Shown: one piece after another, positions 20,537-30,800 of the stretch
How the letters are laid out: each line of letters opens with the position of its first letter
How positions within the stretch are numbered: the first letter of the stretch is position 1
Assembly: GCA_018292915.2 (NCBI GenBank)
Contig: JACVVK020000477.1
Coordinates: forward strand, 450,946-514,945
Length of the DNA stretch: 64,000 nt
Direction of reading: 5' to 3'
Source: Batillaria attramentaria
Lineage: Eukaryota > Mollusca > Gastropoda > Batillariidae
The notes under the pieces: model-generated
The model's database searches: none
The model's input: only the letters and a program-made list of their open reading frames with translations
Told to the model about the DNA's origin: nothing
Position numbers and translations under genes: made by a program

Positions 20537-23500
20537 CTACTCGCTGCCGCAGTCGCTCTTGCTATCCTCATCGTCATCGCTACTTTCATCGTCGCTGTTG
20601 TCAATGACGTAGGCCATGAAGATCAGGTCGTCGGTCTTGGGCGCCAGAGGGTGGCCTGGCGGCAGGATCGAGAACCCAAAGAAATTGAACACTCGCAGGA
20701 GCGAGGCTGTAAGACAAGAAATGACAAATTACTGACATTGCTTCCCGCTCAACACTGAACACTAGATTTGTCCAGCCTGGCCAAGGCTGATACCACTTTT
20801 AAATGTTATTTCCATGAGCGTAAGAATTAGTTGTTTGTAAAAAAATTGTGTGGCATGACGGAACTAGTGATAGTGAACTGTACAGTCCTACATCATGAGG
20901 CCCAGACAAATTTGAAGACAGGTGGAACAGCCGTCCAGGTCAGGCAAACATTCAAAGTGAGCTAGATAAGATGAAGTAACACCATGGCATCTGCCAGAGT
21001 TGTCTGCAAGTCGCAGTGAACTTACTTCGATCAGGCCTGTTCTTCTTGAAGCACAGGATGACGTGTGTACACTTCAGTTGCTCCTCAGCGTGCTCCAGCA
21101 GAGTGATCAAGCTACACACAGGCAAACACCAAACACTCATTATTACATGTATTACCATCAGCCAACACCACTATTGTCGGTCTTACTGGGGGCCAACACC
21201 ATCACCAACACCATTACTCTCACAGTGTCAGTCTTACTGCTACAGCAAATATGTTAACCCTGTACAGTTCTGGCTCCCGCCAGATGCTATCATGAGCTAC
21301 AAAACACTGACCCGCACATTTAATTACCAGACAAGCTTTTAAAATGCTATGAAACTTTCGCAACCTTGCCCCAACCACCAAAAATTTGACTTGTACCCTT
21401 ATCTTAAAAATGTTTTAAAATTTTTTTTTAAAAAAAGCCCTGACAGAATGTGCGGTAAAACTTCTACAACAAACGCTTGTCCTTCTGCCCCCTGTCCCAA
21501 TTTCCTCCATTCTGACACATCCACTGACCTCTCACGTGAACCCTCAGGCAGGATGCCCGATGGGACCTCCACGTAAAGACGCTTGCCATCAACCAGTATG
21601 GTCTCCCAGACGACCTCTATGCCTGGCACAGGGGTCACCTTGAAGCACAAGTTGACGGCACCGTCCTCTCGCTCACTCAGACGAAGCAGGCCCACCTCTG
21701 GGGAAGCAAACACATGTAATGATAAGTTGGACTTTTTCCATTCCTTTCTTTCTCTTTTAATAATTTGTTAAAAAATATAATTATATCATATCCACTCATT
21801 ATCCAGTCAACACACAAGCACAACTGCAACCTTTCTTGCCTGTATTTTTTTCCCGTAATTAACGTTTCCACGTTTTTATTCTTCATTCAAGTGATCAAAA
21901 CCTGCTGTGCATGTACTGTGACATGTATACCTTTGCTGGGTGTAGGGAGGCGGGCCAGACTGGCGGTGATGTTGTCCACCAATGATCCATGCGAGCTGCT
22001 GCTACCGCTGCTGACGGAGCCAGCAGACGACGACGCTGATGATGCAAGAGCGGAGCTGTCGGCTAGAAAGCCTTCAACATTGACAGGGGGCGCTTTTAAA
22101 ACCCCCACGCCGTTGCCCTCTGTCACGAATGACACCTGGGATTCATGACCGGCGTGGGGCACATCAGGAGCACCACAGAGGCCCTGGACCCAGCCGTATA
22201 ATGTACCGGCTACTGGAGATGCTGAAACACAGACAATACACAGTCCTATAGTATAACACAGACAATACACAGTCCTATAGTATAAACTATAATGCATTGA
22301 ACATGCTGGAAGTGAAACACAGACAATAGACAGTCCTATAGTATAAACTATAATGCACTGAACATGCTGGAAGTGAAACACAGACAATACACAGTCCTAT
22401 AGTATAAACTATAATGCACTGAACATGCTGGAAGCGAAACACAGACAATACACAGTCCTATAGTATAAACTATAATGCACTGAACATGCTGGAAGTGAAA
22501 CACAGACAATACACAGTCCTATAGTATAAACTATAATGCACTGAACATGCTGGAAGTGAAACACAGACAATACACAGTCCTATAGTATAGTACACGGAAC
22601 ATGCTGGAACTCAGTGGAAGTGAGAAACAGTCAACACAGCTTTATACAGTATAATAATAATGTACTGATAAACTCGCAGCCGCATGTTCAACTGTTCCAA
22701 AACAAAATCTGCCTTCTATGAAGCTCCCTTATGTTGGAACGTGCGTTTACATAACAGACTCGCACACTCATTGCTGCTCACCTACACACACTGCATACCA
22801 GCCTGTATTACACTGTAACAGTTGGTACAGCTATAAATACAACCAATTCTAGTTGCAAATTTTAAAACAGCCGAGTAATACAATACCTGTCGGAACGTTT
22901 TCTAGTCTGTCCCATAAAAGAGTCGCTTGTAGGCAGTACTAGTTGATAAGTAATAATATGAAGGACAATGTCTGAACGTCTATACTGATGCGATGCTAAA
23001 TGGCTGCGTGTACCTGGCCCCATCCCTTATTATCTTATATAGCATCTGTTTTAATTTGGTGACGTCATCTTTTGCCTGTCGCACTAACAAGTTCACCTCT
23101 CCATAATGTATCACTTTGTTCAAACGCAAGCTTTGTCGATCATACTTTGTACGCTTTGCAGTTCTGCTTAGATTCAATTTAAAAAAATTTTATTCTTTCC
23201 TTTAGGGAAGTTAGGGTAAGGGTTAGGGTTAGGTTAGGGTTAGTTTAGGGAAGTTATAGAAGTCTGTGAACCATAAACAATTTGTGAAACTGCACAAATC
23301 TATCCTCCTATTCTGCTTGATTATTCAAACTGGAACAGTGACAATGCCCACAGGTTGTCAGGAGCTGTTTTTGTGGCACATCACTACATGTGGTATCATC
23401 ACATCACTACATGTGGTATCATCACATCACTACATGTAAGGATGGACAGTAACAGTGTCTGTAAATTAAAGTGTAATGCTGGCACTGAGCCAGCAGAAGC

Positions 23501-26500
23501 ATACTCAATGACACAGGGACCACACTGAGCGCTCCAATAGGACCCTATGGTAAGGCTGACCTGTTACTGTGTTAGTGTTAAGAACCACAAGTTGAGATAA
23601 CGATTGTATTGTATTGATTCAGGACAGCTGTGACAGTGTTGGTATCTACGCAGTTCTGAGTCATTATCATAATATCAATACATATTGAATTTTGTCCACA
23701 TATATAATCTAATTAACAGCGTAGAATGCAGGCCCTTGCTTGACAGGCGAGGTCAGCCAGCAAAACGGAGATCTATCTACGTCTTAACCAAACAAGCAGC
23801 TGCTATTGATTTGCATAATTTATCTACACACAGTTGTGCTCTCTGCCCAAACAGTGATAGGTGTACCGGTACAACCAGAACATCTGTTGATACATCAATA
23901 CAATGACTGGCTATGGGAGTATCCACCACTCCTCAGTAATGCTTCATGGGGAAAAAAACGCTACATTACAGTTGACATAGTCATACATCATGATGATCAT
24001 GTACACTGTAACACAGCATCAGTAATGCTTTATGGGAAAAAACGCTACATTACAGTTGACATAGTCATACATCATGATGATCATGTACACTGTAACACAG
24101 CATCAGTAATGCTTTATGGGAAAAAACGCTACATTACAGTTGACATAGTCATACATCATGATGATCATGTACACTGTAACACAGCATCAGTAATGCTTTA
24201 TGGGAAAAAACGCTACATTACAGTTGACATAGTCATACATCATGATGATCATGTACACTGTAACACAGCATCAGTAATGCTTTATGGGAAAAAACGCTAC
24301 ATTACAGTTGACATAGTCATACATCATGATGATCATGTACACTGTAACACAGCATCAGTAATGCTTTATGGGAAAAAACGCTACATTACAGTTTACATAG
24401 TCATACATCATGATGATCATGTACACTGTAACACAGCATCAGTTTAGCGTGTGAACCCAACACTGCTGTGAAATAAAGCATGTGAATGGATCCAACTTGC
24501 TGCCTTCTTATGCTGGCAGCTGCTACTGTACCTCTATGACAATCACTTACATGAACCACTCACACAACCCGAAGTAGTCAATATATTCAACACTTCAAGT
24601 AACTTTGTATCTTGTACGTTACAGGCGATAATAATTAATATCAAGTTATCCCAATTATGGCCAGGTCAATGTTGTTCAATGCAAAGTTCTGCATATCGAT
24701 GTTAGTGCTTAAAATGGTCCATGATGAAGAGGAGGAAAGGTGAGTAGCAATAACTGATTCATTCAGCGACACAGTGGCCAATCCATGAGCGCGCAGATGC
24801 TGTAAGCTAGGGGTGTATGGGGGCACGGTCCCCCGGACTTTGTTTTCAAAAAATATATAGAAATATTTTAGAATTGGACTTAAATCTGTGTAATGTGGGG
24901 TGTTTTGGCATGATTTGAAATGCTTCAAGTTCAGAGGAAGGGCCACACTATTAGGAGGGAGGGCAAGTGTTATCCAAAGGCAGAAATCTCATCCTGCCAA
25001 AAGGTGCAAGATTTTAAGCCTTGCTACTGCTTTTTGCACTGTATACACGTGTACATGGGTCATGTGACAACATACTTCTAGTCCTATTCACAGGCCAGTT
25101 AAAGCTGTTGATTATCTCAAGCCCATGTCTGCCTGCCGCAACACAATTATACAGGCACTGAAGTAGGCCTCAGAGTCTGAAAGATAAACAGTAATTGTCA
25201 TCATTATCTGTACTCTTTATCTTTAGAAGCTTATGTTAAGAACATATTAGTTCATGCGTACATGTAGTCCCTGCTGTCACACCTTTCATTGTTTCAATGA
25301 ATGGAGTCTAAAGTTACAAGCTGCAAGTCAAGACTCTTTCAATTTCATTATTAGCTGAGAATTTTTGTTGCTATAGTTACCGTAAGCACAATGCACTCTT
25401 TCCAGAGCTTTCACTAGTTTCAGTCACAGGATCACTGAAGTGATTAATTGCCGGCTGGTGAAAAATAAAGTGAGTGCCAAACATCTGGCCGCTAGCCAAG
25501 CCTGCCACAAAGTACCTGCTACAGCGCATTTATTATAACTATAAGCACTGGGCAGTGGGCTTGTGGAGACACGAGTTACTTCTGCACCTGTCAGTGACTA
25601 CTACTGACTACTGTACTACTGCTCTGCTTTCGTTCTGTAGTATACACCAGCCATTATGACACAAAACTGCTGTTTAACCTCAAGTCATATGTTTCCTCTA
25701 TCTGACAGGCATCTGTTTACTAAAGTTTAAACTGTATCAAGTAAAGCATTGAATTCAAAATCAGTTTTAATGAAGGGATCTCCACTGTGGGATGTTAACC
25801 ACTCTGATGGGTTTGTCACACGATTCACGAGATCGAGAAAGAAATTGCCCGTCTAACATTAGCAACTTTGCTGTTGCACTGCTGGCTAGTAGTACATACA
25901 GTACTAGTCGGTACTTTTCCAATTCAGCAGTCTAAAAATAAAGTTAGGCACCATGTGGTATGCCACTGCCTAGGCTAATGTAAATTGAAATTTGAGATTC
26001 TGATTGACACGTCAGTGCAGCCAATCACGGTGCACCCATAGGACAACAGACAAATCACATAAGTGGGATTGTCGGAGTATTTGAGGGTTCCCTGCCAGAA
26101 GGCCCTATCTCTCCTCTTTGTATAGATCTGTATTCCCTGCCAGAAGGCCCTATCTCTCCTCTTTGTATAGATCTGTATTCCCTGCCAGAAGGCCCTATCT
26201 CTCCTCTTTGTATCTGTATGGATGGCAGGGAACCCTTGATCTGCTTGACAAAGCTGCCTTGTAATGCCACACCACAGTAAATCCTTGACATCATTTTGTT
26301 TAAGAAACAAACGCACACATTACATCAATGCGCGTTCAGCTACCTCGCCCCAACAATCTGGAACTCGCTGCCTTCTGCCCTCCGTGATGTCCCCACACTG
26401 TCAGCCTTTAAATCACAGCTTTAAACATGTATACCTGTTCCGTCAGGCTTTCCATTGAAAACTGAGACCCTCTGTCCATGTTCAAGTGTGGGTGTGTGTG

Positions 26501-27467
26501 TGCGCTCTGAGTCTGTCCTTGAGAGACGGGCGCCTTATAAGTATTACGTATTATTAATGTCTTTCATCTTGAAACCACCCATTTTCCCTACAAATGACGT
26601 CATAGACTTGCTGTGTTGTGCCACTGCATGATAGAAATAAATCAGATGAATTGCTATGGAGAATCAGAGGGTGTGGCTACGGGCCTGTAGGCCAGATCTT
26701 ACTTCCTTGTTCTTCCACTGGATTGGCGAAAAAAATAATAGGAAAATACAAACAGATGCAATCACACCAGCTCACGGTCACACCTACTGACTGATGTCTG
26801 TCTGCAATACAGCTTAGCCTCCACAGCCCCCCCCCCCCCCCCCCACGTCTTCTATTTTTAGAATTTTTTTTACTACAACTGGAATGGAAGAACACCTGAT
26901 TCATACAACTTCTACCCCCCCCCCCCCCCCCCCCTGAATATTCTGGTGTTCAGTGGGAATGACGAACACGACTGTGTAGTTTTGTCCATTTGAAGCACCC
27001 TCTGCCAGTCTGAAAAATACAATCCTGCGTTTTTGCTTGTCTGACCTCATGCTGTCGTTTTTCAACTGGGCTTACCACTGAGTGCTCACTCCACGCACAC
27101 AAAGCTTGTTCCACGCATCCCCCAAAAGAAATATAAATTCGTCATTTCACAGCAAACATCAACTAAACATCGTATACAAAATATTACAGCGAACAGTATC
27201 ACTATCAGTTAAACAATGTAGGGGGTGTGGGAAAAAAAATCACAACGGCAGTGGCTGAAAAGATCTATTTTTAGACGACAGTGGCCGCCATGTTGACAGA
27301 GAAAAATCCACGTCGTCATTTGTTTTTGTGGACAATATCGGCGCCCTGTACAAAAATCAGTTAGCTTACATGTTTGTTCTTTGTAAGGCTGGCATCTCTT
27401 CTTCTTTCTCTTTCGCTTGCGGGCCGAAATTCTCGTCCAAAACGATTGCGTCTGAGGCTTTGAGCAT
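20537..27467 (-). CDS. OAZ: Ornithine decarboxylase antizyme (+1 frameshift gene)
   Basis: Binds ornithine decarboxylase monomers, sends them to the proteasome without ubiquitin and blocks polyamine uptake. Five coding exons (minus): 27370-27467, 21931-22221, 21529-21697, 21026-21111 and 20537-20706. All have GT-AG borders. They total 814 nt, so one base must be skipped to give 270 residues. The first frame (51 codons) ends LGPGPLWCS then TGA, the classic antizyme stop at 22164-22166. The +1 frame continues DVPHAGHESQ... and includes LYVEVPSGILPEGS, LLEHAEEQLKCTHVILCFKK and LLRVFNFFGF, then PPGHPL and MAY, all family hallmarks. The C-terminus is an unusual acidic tail (DNSDDESSDDDEDSKSDCGS). 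The start at 27467 is the first ATG after an in-frame TGA. Intron 1 (5.1 kb) is repeat-rich. Divergent neighbour: DCTN6. Confidence 0.97.
22103..22169 (-). promoter_or_regulatory. OAZ: Antizyme +1 frameshift site with 3' RNA stem
   Basis: Minus-strand TGC TCC TGA T at 22172-22163 is the canonical antizyme shift site: TCC (22169-22167) in the P site, TGA (22166-22164) slowly decoded, and reading resumes as GAT. Four bases after TGA, CCCCACGCCG (22159-22150) is perfectly complementary to CGGCGTGGGG (22112-22103), a 10-bp GC-rich stem. Its 37-nt loop contains a second hairpin, TGTCA-TTCG-TGACA (22134-22121). Antizyme shifting is known to be induced by polyamines and stimulated by 3' RNA structures in several animal groups. 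The stem here is my prediction from complementarity. Confidence 0.9.
22222..22610. repeat. 61-bp tandem array abutting antizyme exon 2
   Basis: About six copies of a 61-bp unit (plus strand GAAACACAGACAATACACAG, TCCTATAGTATAAACTATAA and so on), starting at the base next to the 3' splice site of antizyme exon 2. Read on the minus strand, each unit carries CTGTGTTTCACTTCCAG, close to the true acceptor CTGTGTTTCAG. Confidence 0.9.
23201..23250 (+). repeat. Interstitial telomere-like (TTAGGG) tract
   Basis: Seven degenerate units over 50 bp: TTTAGGGAAG, TTAGGGTAAG, GGTTAGGGTT, AGGTTAGGGT, TAGTTTAGGG. TTAGGG is the telomere repeat of most animals including molluscs. It lies inside antizyme intron 1, so it is not a chromosome end. 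Confidence 0.85.
23937..24443. repeat. 84-bp tandem array, six copies
   Basis: Six near-identical 84-bp units containing AAAAACGCTACATTACAGTT and CATACATCATGATGATCATG. The unit is a multiple of three, so a plus-strand frame stays open across all copies (28-residue repeat KKRYITVDIVIHHDDHVHCN...). It lies in antizyme intron 1, and I regard the frame as an artefact. Confidence 0.93.
26088..26213. repeat. 45-bp tandem repeat, three copies
   Basis: Three units starting TTCCCTGCCAGAAGGCCCTA followed by TCTCTCCTCTTTGTATAGAT. Intronic. Confidence 0.92.
26325..26560 (+). mobile_element. 5'-truncated LINE 3' end
   Basis: Translates as FSYLAPTIWNSLPSALRDVP then TLSAFKSQL, and after a one-base shift VYLFRQAFH stop. 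This is the usual C-terminus of CR1/Jockey-type reverse transcriptases (WNSLP...FKS.LK..LF). It is followed by GGCGCCTTATAAGTATTACG and an ATTATTAAT tail, like the copy at 54133-54416. Dead fragment. Confidence 0.75.
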
Positions 27468-27871
27468 CTCCTTGCCGATAGTCGGCAGAGAGAAAGTCCG
27501 AATGACGTCTGCTCACTCTTTCAGTCACGTGATTTTATCTGCAAAGGAGTTTCCATATAATGTTTTCAAAACCGCTCAGATATCGTTAAATTTCGTAATG
27601 GTGAATAAATAACTCTTGATGACACAATCTTTAAAATTTTAGTTTAGTCTCAGCAAAATGAGACTTGGTTAACAGCATCAATTTACCGGAAGATATAGAA
27701 TTATGACTCATCTGCACTATGTAGTACAAATTTTAAAATTAATCTTTTTTTTCTGCGCCGATTGACTGTTTTTGATTTTGATAGATTTGTGTGACCAAAG
27801 AGCTGGCAACACAACATAGATATCATCACCTGTGGACACCTTGTGGTAAATCGATTTGCGGGATTGTCAAA
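27468..27871. promoter_or_regulatory. Divergent OAZ / DCTN6 promoter region
   Basis: The antizyme start codon (27467, minus) and the DCTN6 start codon (27872, plus) lie 405 bp apart with no gene between, so the interval should drive both. It contains TGACGTC (27503-27509, CRE-like) and a perfect E-box CACGTG (27526-27531) near the antizyme side, and no obvious TATA box for either. Bidirectional housekeeping promoters of this type are common in animals. Activity is inferred. Confidence 0.6.
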
Positions 27872-30800
27872 ATGGCGGCTCCGAATAAATCAAGGTACAG
27901 CAGACATAAGGTTTTTTCCTTCATGCTTCGGTTTGCTTAATAGAGACAGGTTCCACAGAGACATTTTCTGCTTACAAATTGCAGATTATTTAAAGCTCTT
28001 GACGTAAAACAGGCGATCTCGCACCATGCATGCCGGCGTTTTGGGGCAAACGGCTTGCATCGTCTGCACTGCTGAACACGGGTTCTGCAAACCTGTGATT
28101 TAGGGTGTCCAGCCAAAACACACGTATGGCAGTGCTCCCTGTGAATCGAAAATACAAGGGTCTCTCCATATTTTTGAGAGCCCTTTTGTCAATTTTTAGG
28201 GTCCATGGTCTTTTACATTTTGTTACTTTACTTACTTTACAGGTTCGACTGATTCAGAGCTAGTTGCCTTTCAGTCGTTCGCTACTCTCTTCGCAAACAT
28301 CTTCTTCCTGCTGATGTTTCTCTGATACCTGCGCGGGTTTGGGAGCCTTGAGCCAGTCTGATTCTTGGACAAACTTTTATGGTTGCCATACTCTGTCTAG
28401 CCTGCTTTTGAAGGTGTTTAGCGTAGGGAAAGAGACGACAGATTCTGGGAGTGAGTTCCAGTAACTTCCACGCATTTACTACACAAGCATACGGACTGAG
28501 AAGAAGTTAATGCTGATCTTAGCAGATGGCTTCTTAAGTTTATAAATAGGAATGGCCGTGGGTAGTAGATTCTGTGTCCCGTGGAAGATGATCTCTTACA
28601 GTCTTCTTGTTGCTGCTTACTTAAAAGTATTCAAGTATTCGTTCCCTGTGATGCACTGTTCTCAAATTTGTGCGCCAATTTAAGGGCTTTGTGCGCCTAC
28701 AGGTGCATAATTGGGACCACTGGTATGGCGCTGTCTAAGTGAATCAGAAATTCTCAGTGGGATTGTATCACAGAATAACCAAACACCCATGGTCGGTGTG
28801 GCGCGCTGTTCACAGTGAGAATACTGGTAATTTTCATCAAATAGAAGTAAAACGGAAGGTAGAAGTGATACATGTTAATCTCTATTTACAATACTATTTT
28901 CTAATGGACAAAGCAACATTGTGTTGACTAGGCGCATGAACATTCATGACAGATGGTTGGTGTGACACAATCTGCAACTAGCGTTGTGCCCATTTTGGAA
29001 TCCTTTTTTTAAACATTTTAACATTGCCTGCATTTTCAAAATCAACATGTCGTGTTTCAAAGGCAACACCTGATCAGTTTCTTTGATATACTGATACATT
29101 CTTAGTAAAAATTTTGTGTGCATTATCATCTACAGTACCATTTTACCGTGACACTCTCTTGATGTCTGGGCATTAATTAAAGGGAAAAAACAACTCACAG
29201 CACATATAATGCAGTTTACCTGAGTGTTCAGGTGCAACAACTAAGAAATACATTGTTAGTCCATGAAAAGATTTTTGTTTTGGCTGGTGTCGTAGTGGTG
29301 AATTATCTGTTTGAAGTGGTCACTGTCAATTCTCACTAGCTGACAAAAAAAAACAAAAAAAAAACCTCAAAAGACAAAGGGGAACAAACCCATCACATAA
29401 AGTTGTTTCTCCAAATGTCATGCTATTTTGTCTGTTTTGATGTTGCTGTTGTTGATGGTTTTTCATTTTCGTTGTGTTTGTTTTCTTTTTTCAAATCTGT
29501 CTGACCTACAAAAGACACTGGATCTGCGATGCTATAGCAGATCTATCTCTAGTCTTTGGATCTACTGACAGTACCTAATACATATGTGTGTGTGTGTGTG
29601 TGTGTGTGTGGGTGTGTGTGTGTGTGTGTGTGTGGGTGTGCTTGCCAGGTGAGAGACAGAAGTGTCATCAATTCCGTCAGAGGCATTGACAATATGGACA
29701 GAATTTGTGAACTAACATTTGACGTCAGTCTTAACGCAGGTTTTCTGACAGGTTGCTTGTGCATGTCTTGAGATTTCCCTGTTGGTGTTGTGACGTCCCT
29801 GACTCAATTGATTTTTACAAAAAACAACAACAACAAATAAATCTGGGAGATTTAGAGGAGTGGTGAAATCCCGTACCTTGGATATTACTTACAAAATCAC
29901 AAGACTGGCACTCTTTGGACTAGTGCTTCTAGAAATATGAAAAATAATGTATGTGTATTAAGAGCTCTGTTATTTTTAATATTAAACTAAAGCTATATAA
30001 ACAGTGCAGTAGTTCATGCCATGTGCGCAGTTTTCACACTTGACACAAATGCTGGGATGATGAGTGATTTGAAGGAATCTTTTTATAACTATTTGGCTTT
30101 ATATGCAAACCACCCCTACCTCAGAAATTGTTTTTTACACAAACTCTTTCAGGGCTGCAGAGCTGTGCTAAGAACCCGTTCAGTATAATCCAGTGAACTT
30201 CCAAATTCTAGAAAAAGGAAATGACTGATTTCTTTAAATGGGTGATAACTCTTTTCAGCATGTGGCAAGAGAAAAATCGTGAATAGTAGATTAGTACCTC
30301 TGGAGAATGTGACTGTCCATTCCAAATATCACGTGGTTTATACACACACACACACACACACGCACGCACGCACGCACACACACACACACACACACACACA
30401 TATTGCACAACTCCCACAAAAAGAACACAGCAGCATAATGTGCACATAAAGTGTCTGTGAGGCAGATTTTGTTGTGTCACCCTGTGGGTGGAAGTACTGC
30501 CCTTTCCCATGAAGAACCACCAACAAAATTTCTTGGCATTTCTTATGGAAATTATTTGATGAGTTTTGTTGTCATAAATTATATATATATATATATATTG
30601 TTGCTGTTTTTTCCAGTGTGAAAATTGCACCAGGTGCTGTGGTGTGTGATGAGTGTGAGCTGATTGGAGACATCACAATAGGTATATAATGATATAATGA
30701 TATATGATATAGGTATATAATGATATATGATATAAGTATATAATGATATGATATACGATATAGGTATATAATGATATATGATATAGATATAATGATATAT

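Larger units (their letters stand above)
22611..27369. other. Antizyme intron 1, remainder
   Basis: Intronic sequence without recognised exons. It holds a telomere-like tract (23201-23250), a 24-bp triple repeat of CACATCACTACATGTGGTAT type (23378-23440), an 84-bp array (23937-24443), a 45-bp triple repeat (26088-26213), a LINE 3' fragment (26325-26560) and two poly-C runs (26827-26844, 26916-26934). Confidence 0.7.

Noticed and set aside
23806..24447. 213-codon plus-strand frame with KKRYITVDIVIHHDDHV repeats
   Set aside because: 84-bp tandem array inside antizyme intron 1. A multiple-of-three unit explains the frame.
27282..27300. Minus-strand ATGGCGGCC as an antizyme start exon
   Set aside because: It runs into a stop after a few codons. 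The exon at 27370-27467 has matching splice phase and an upstream in-frame stop.
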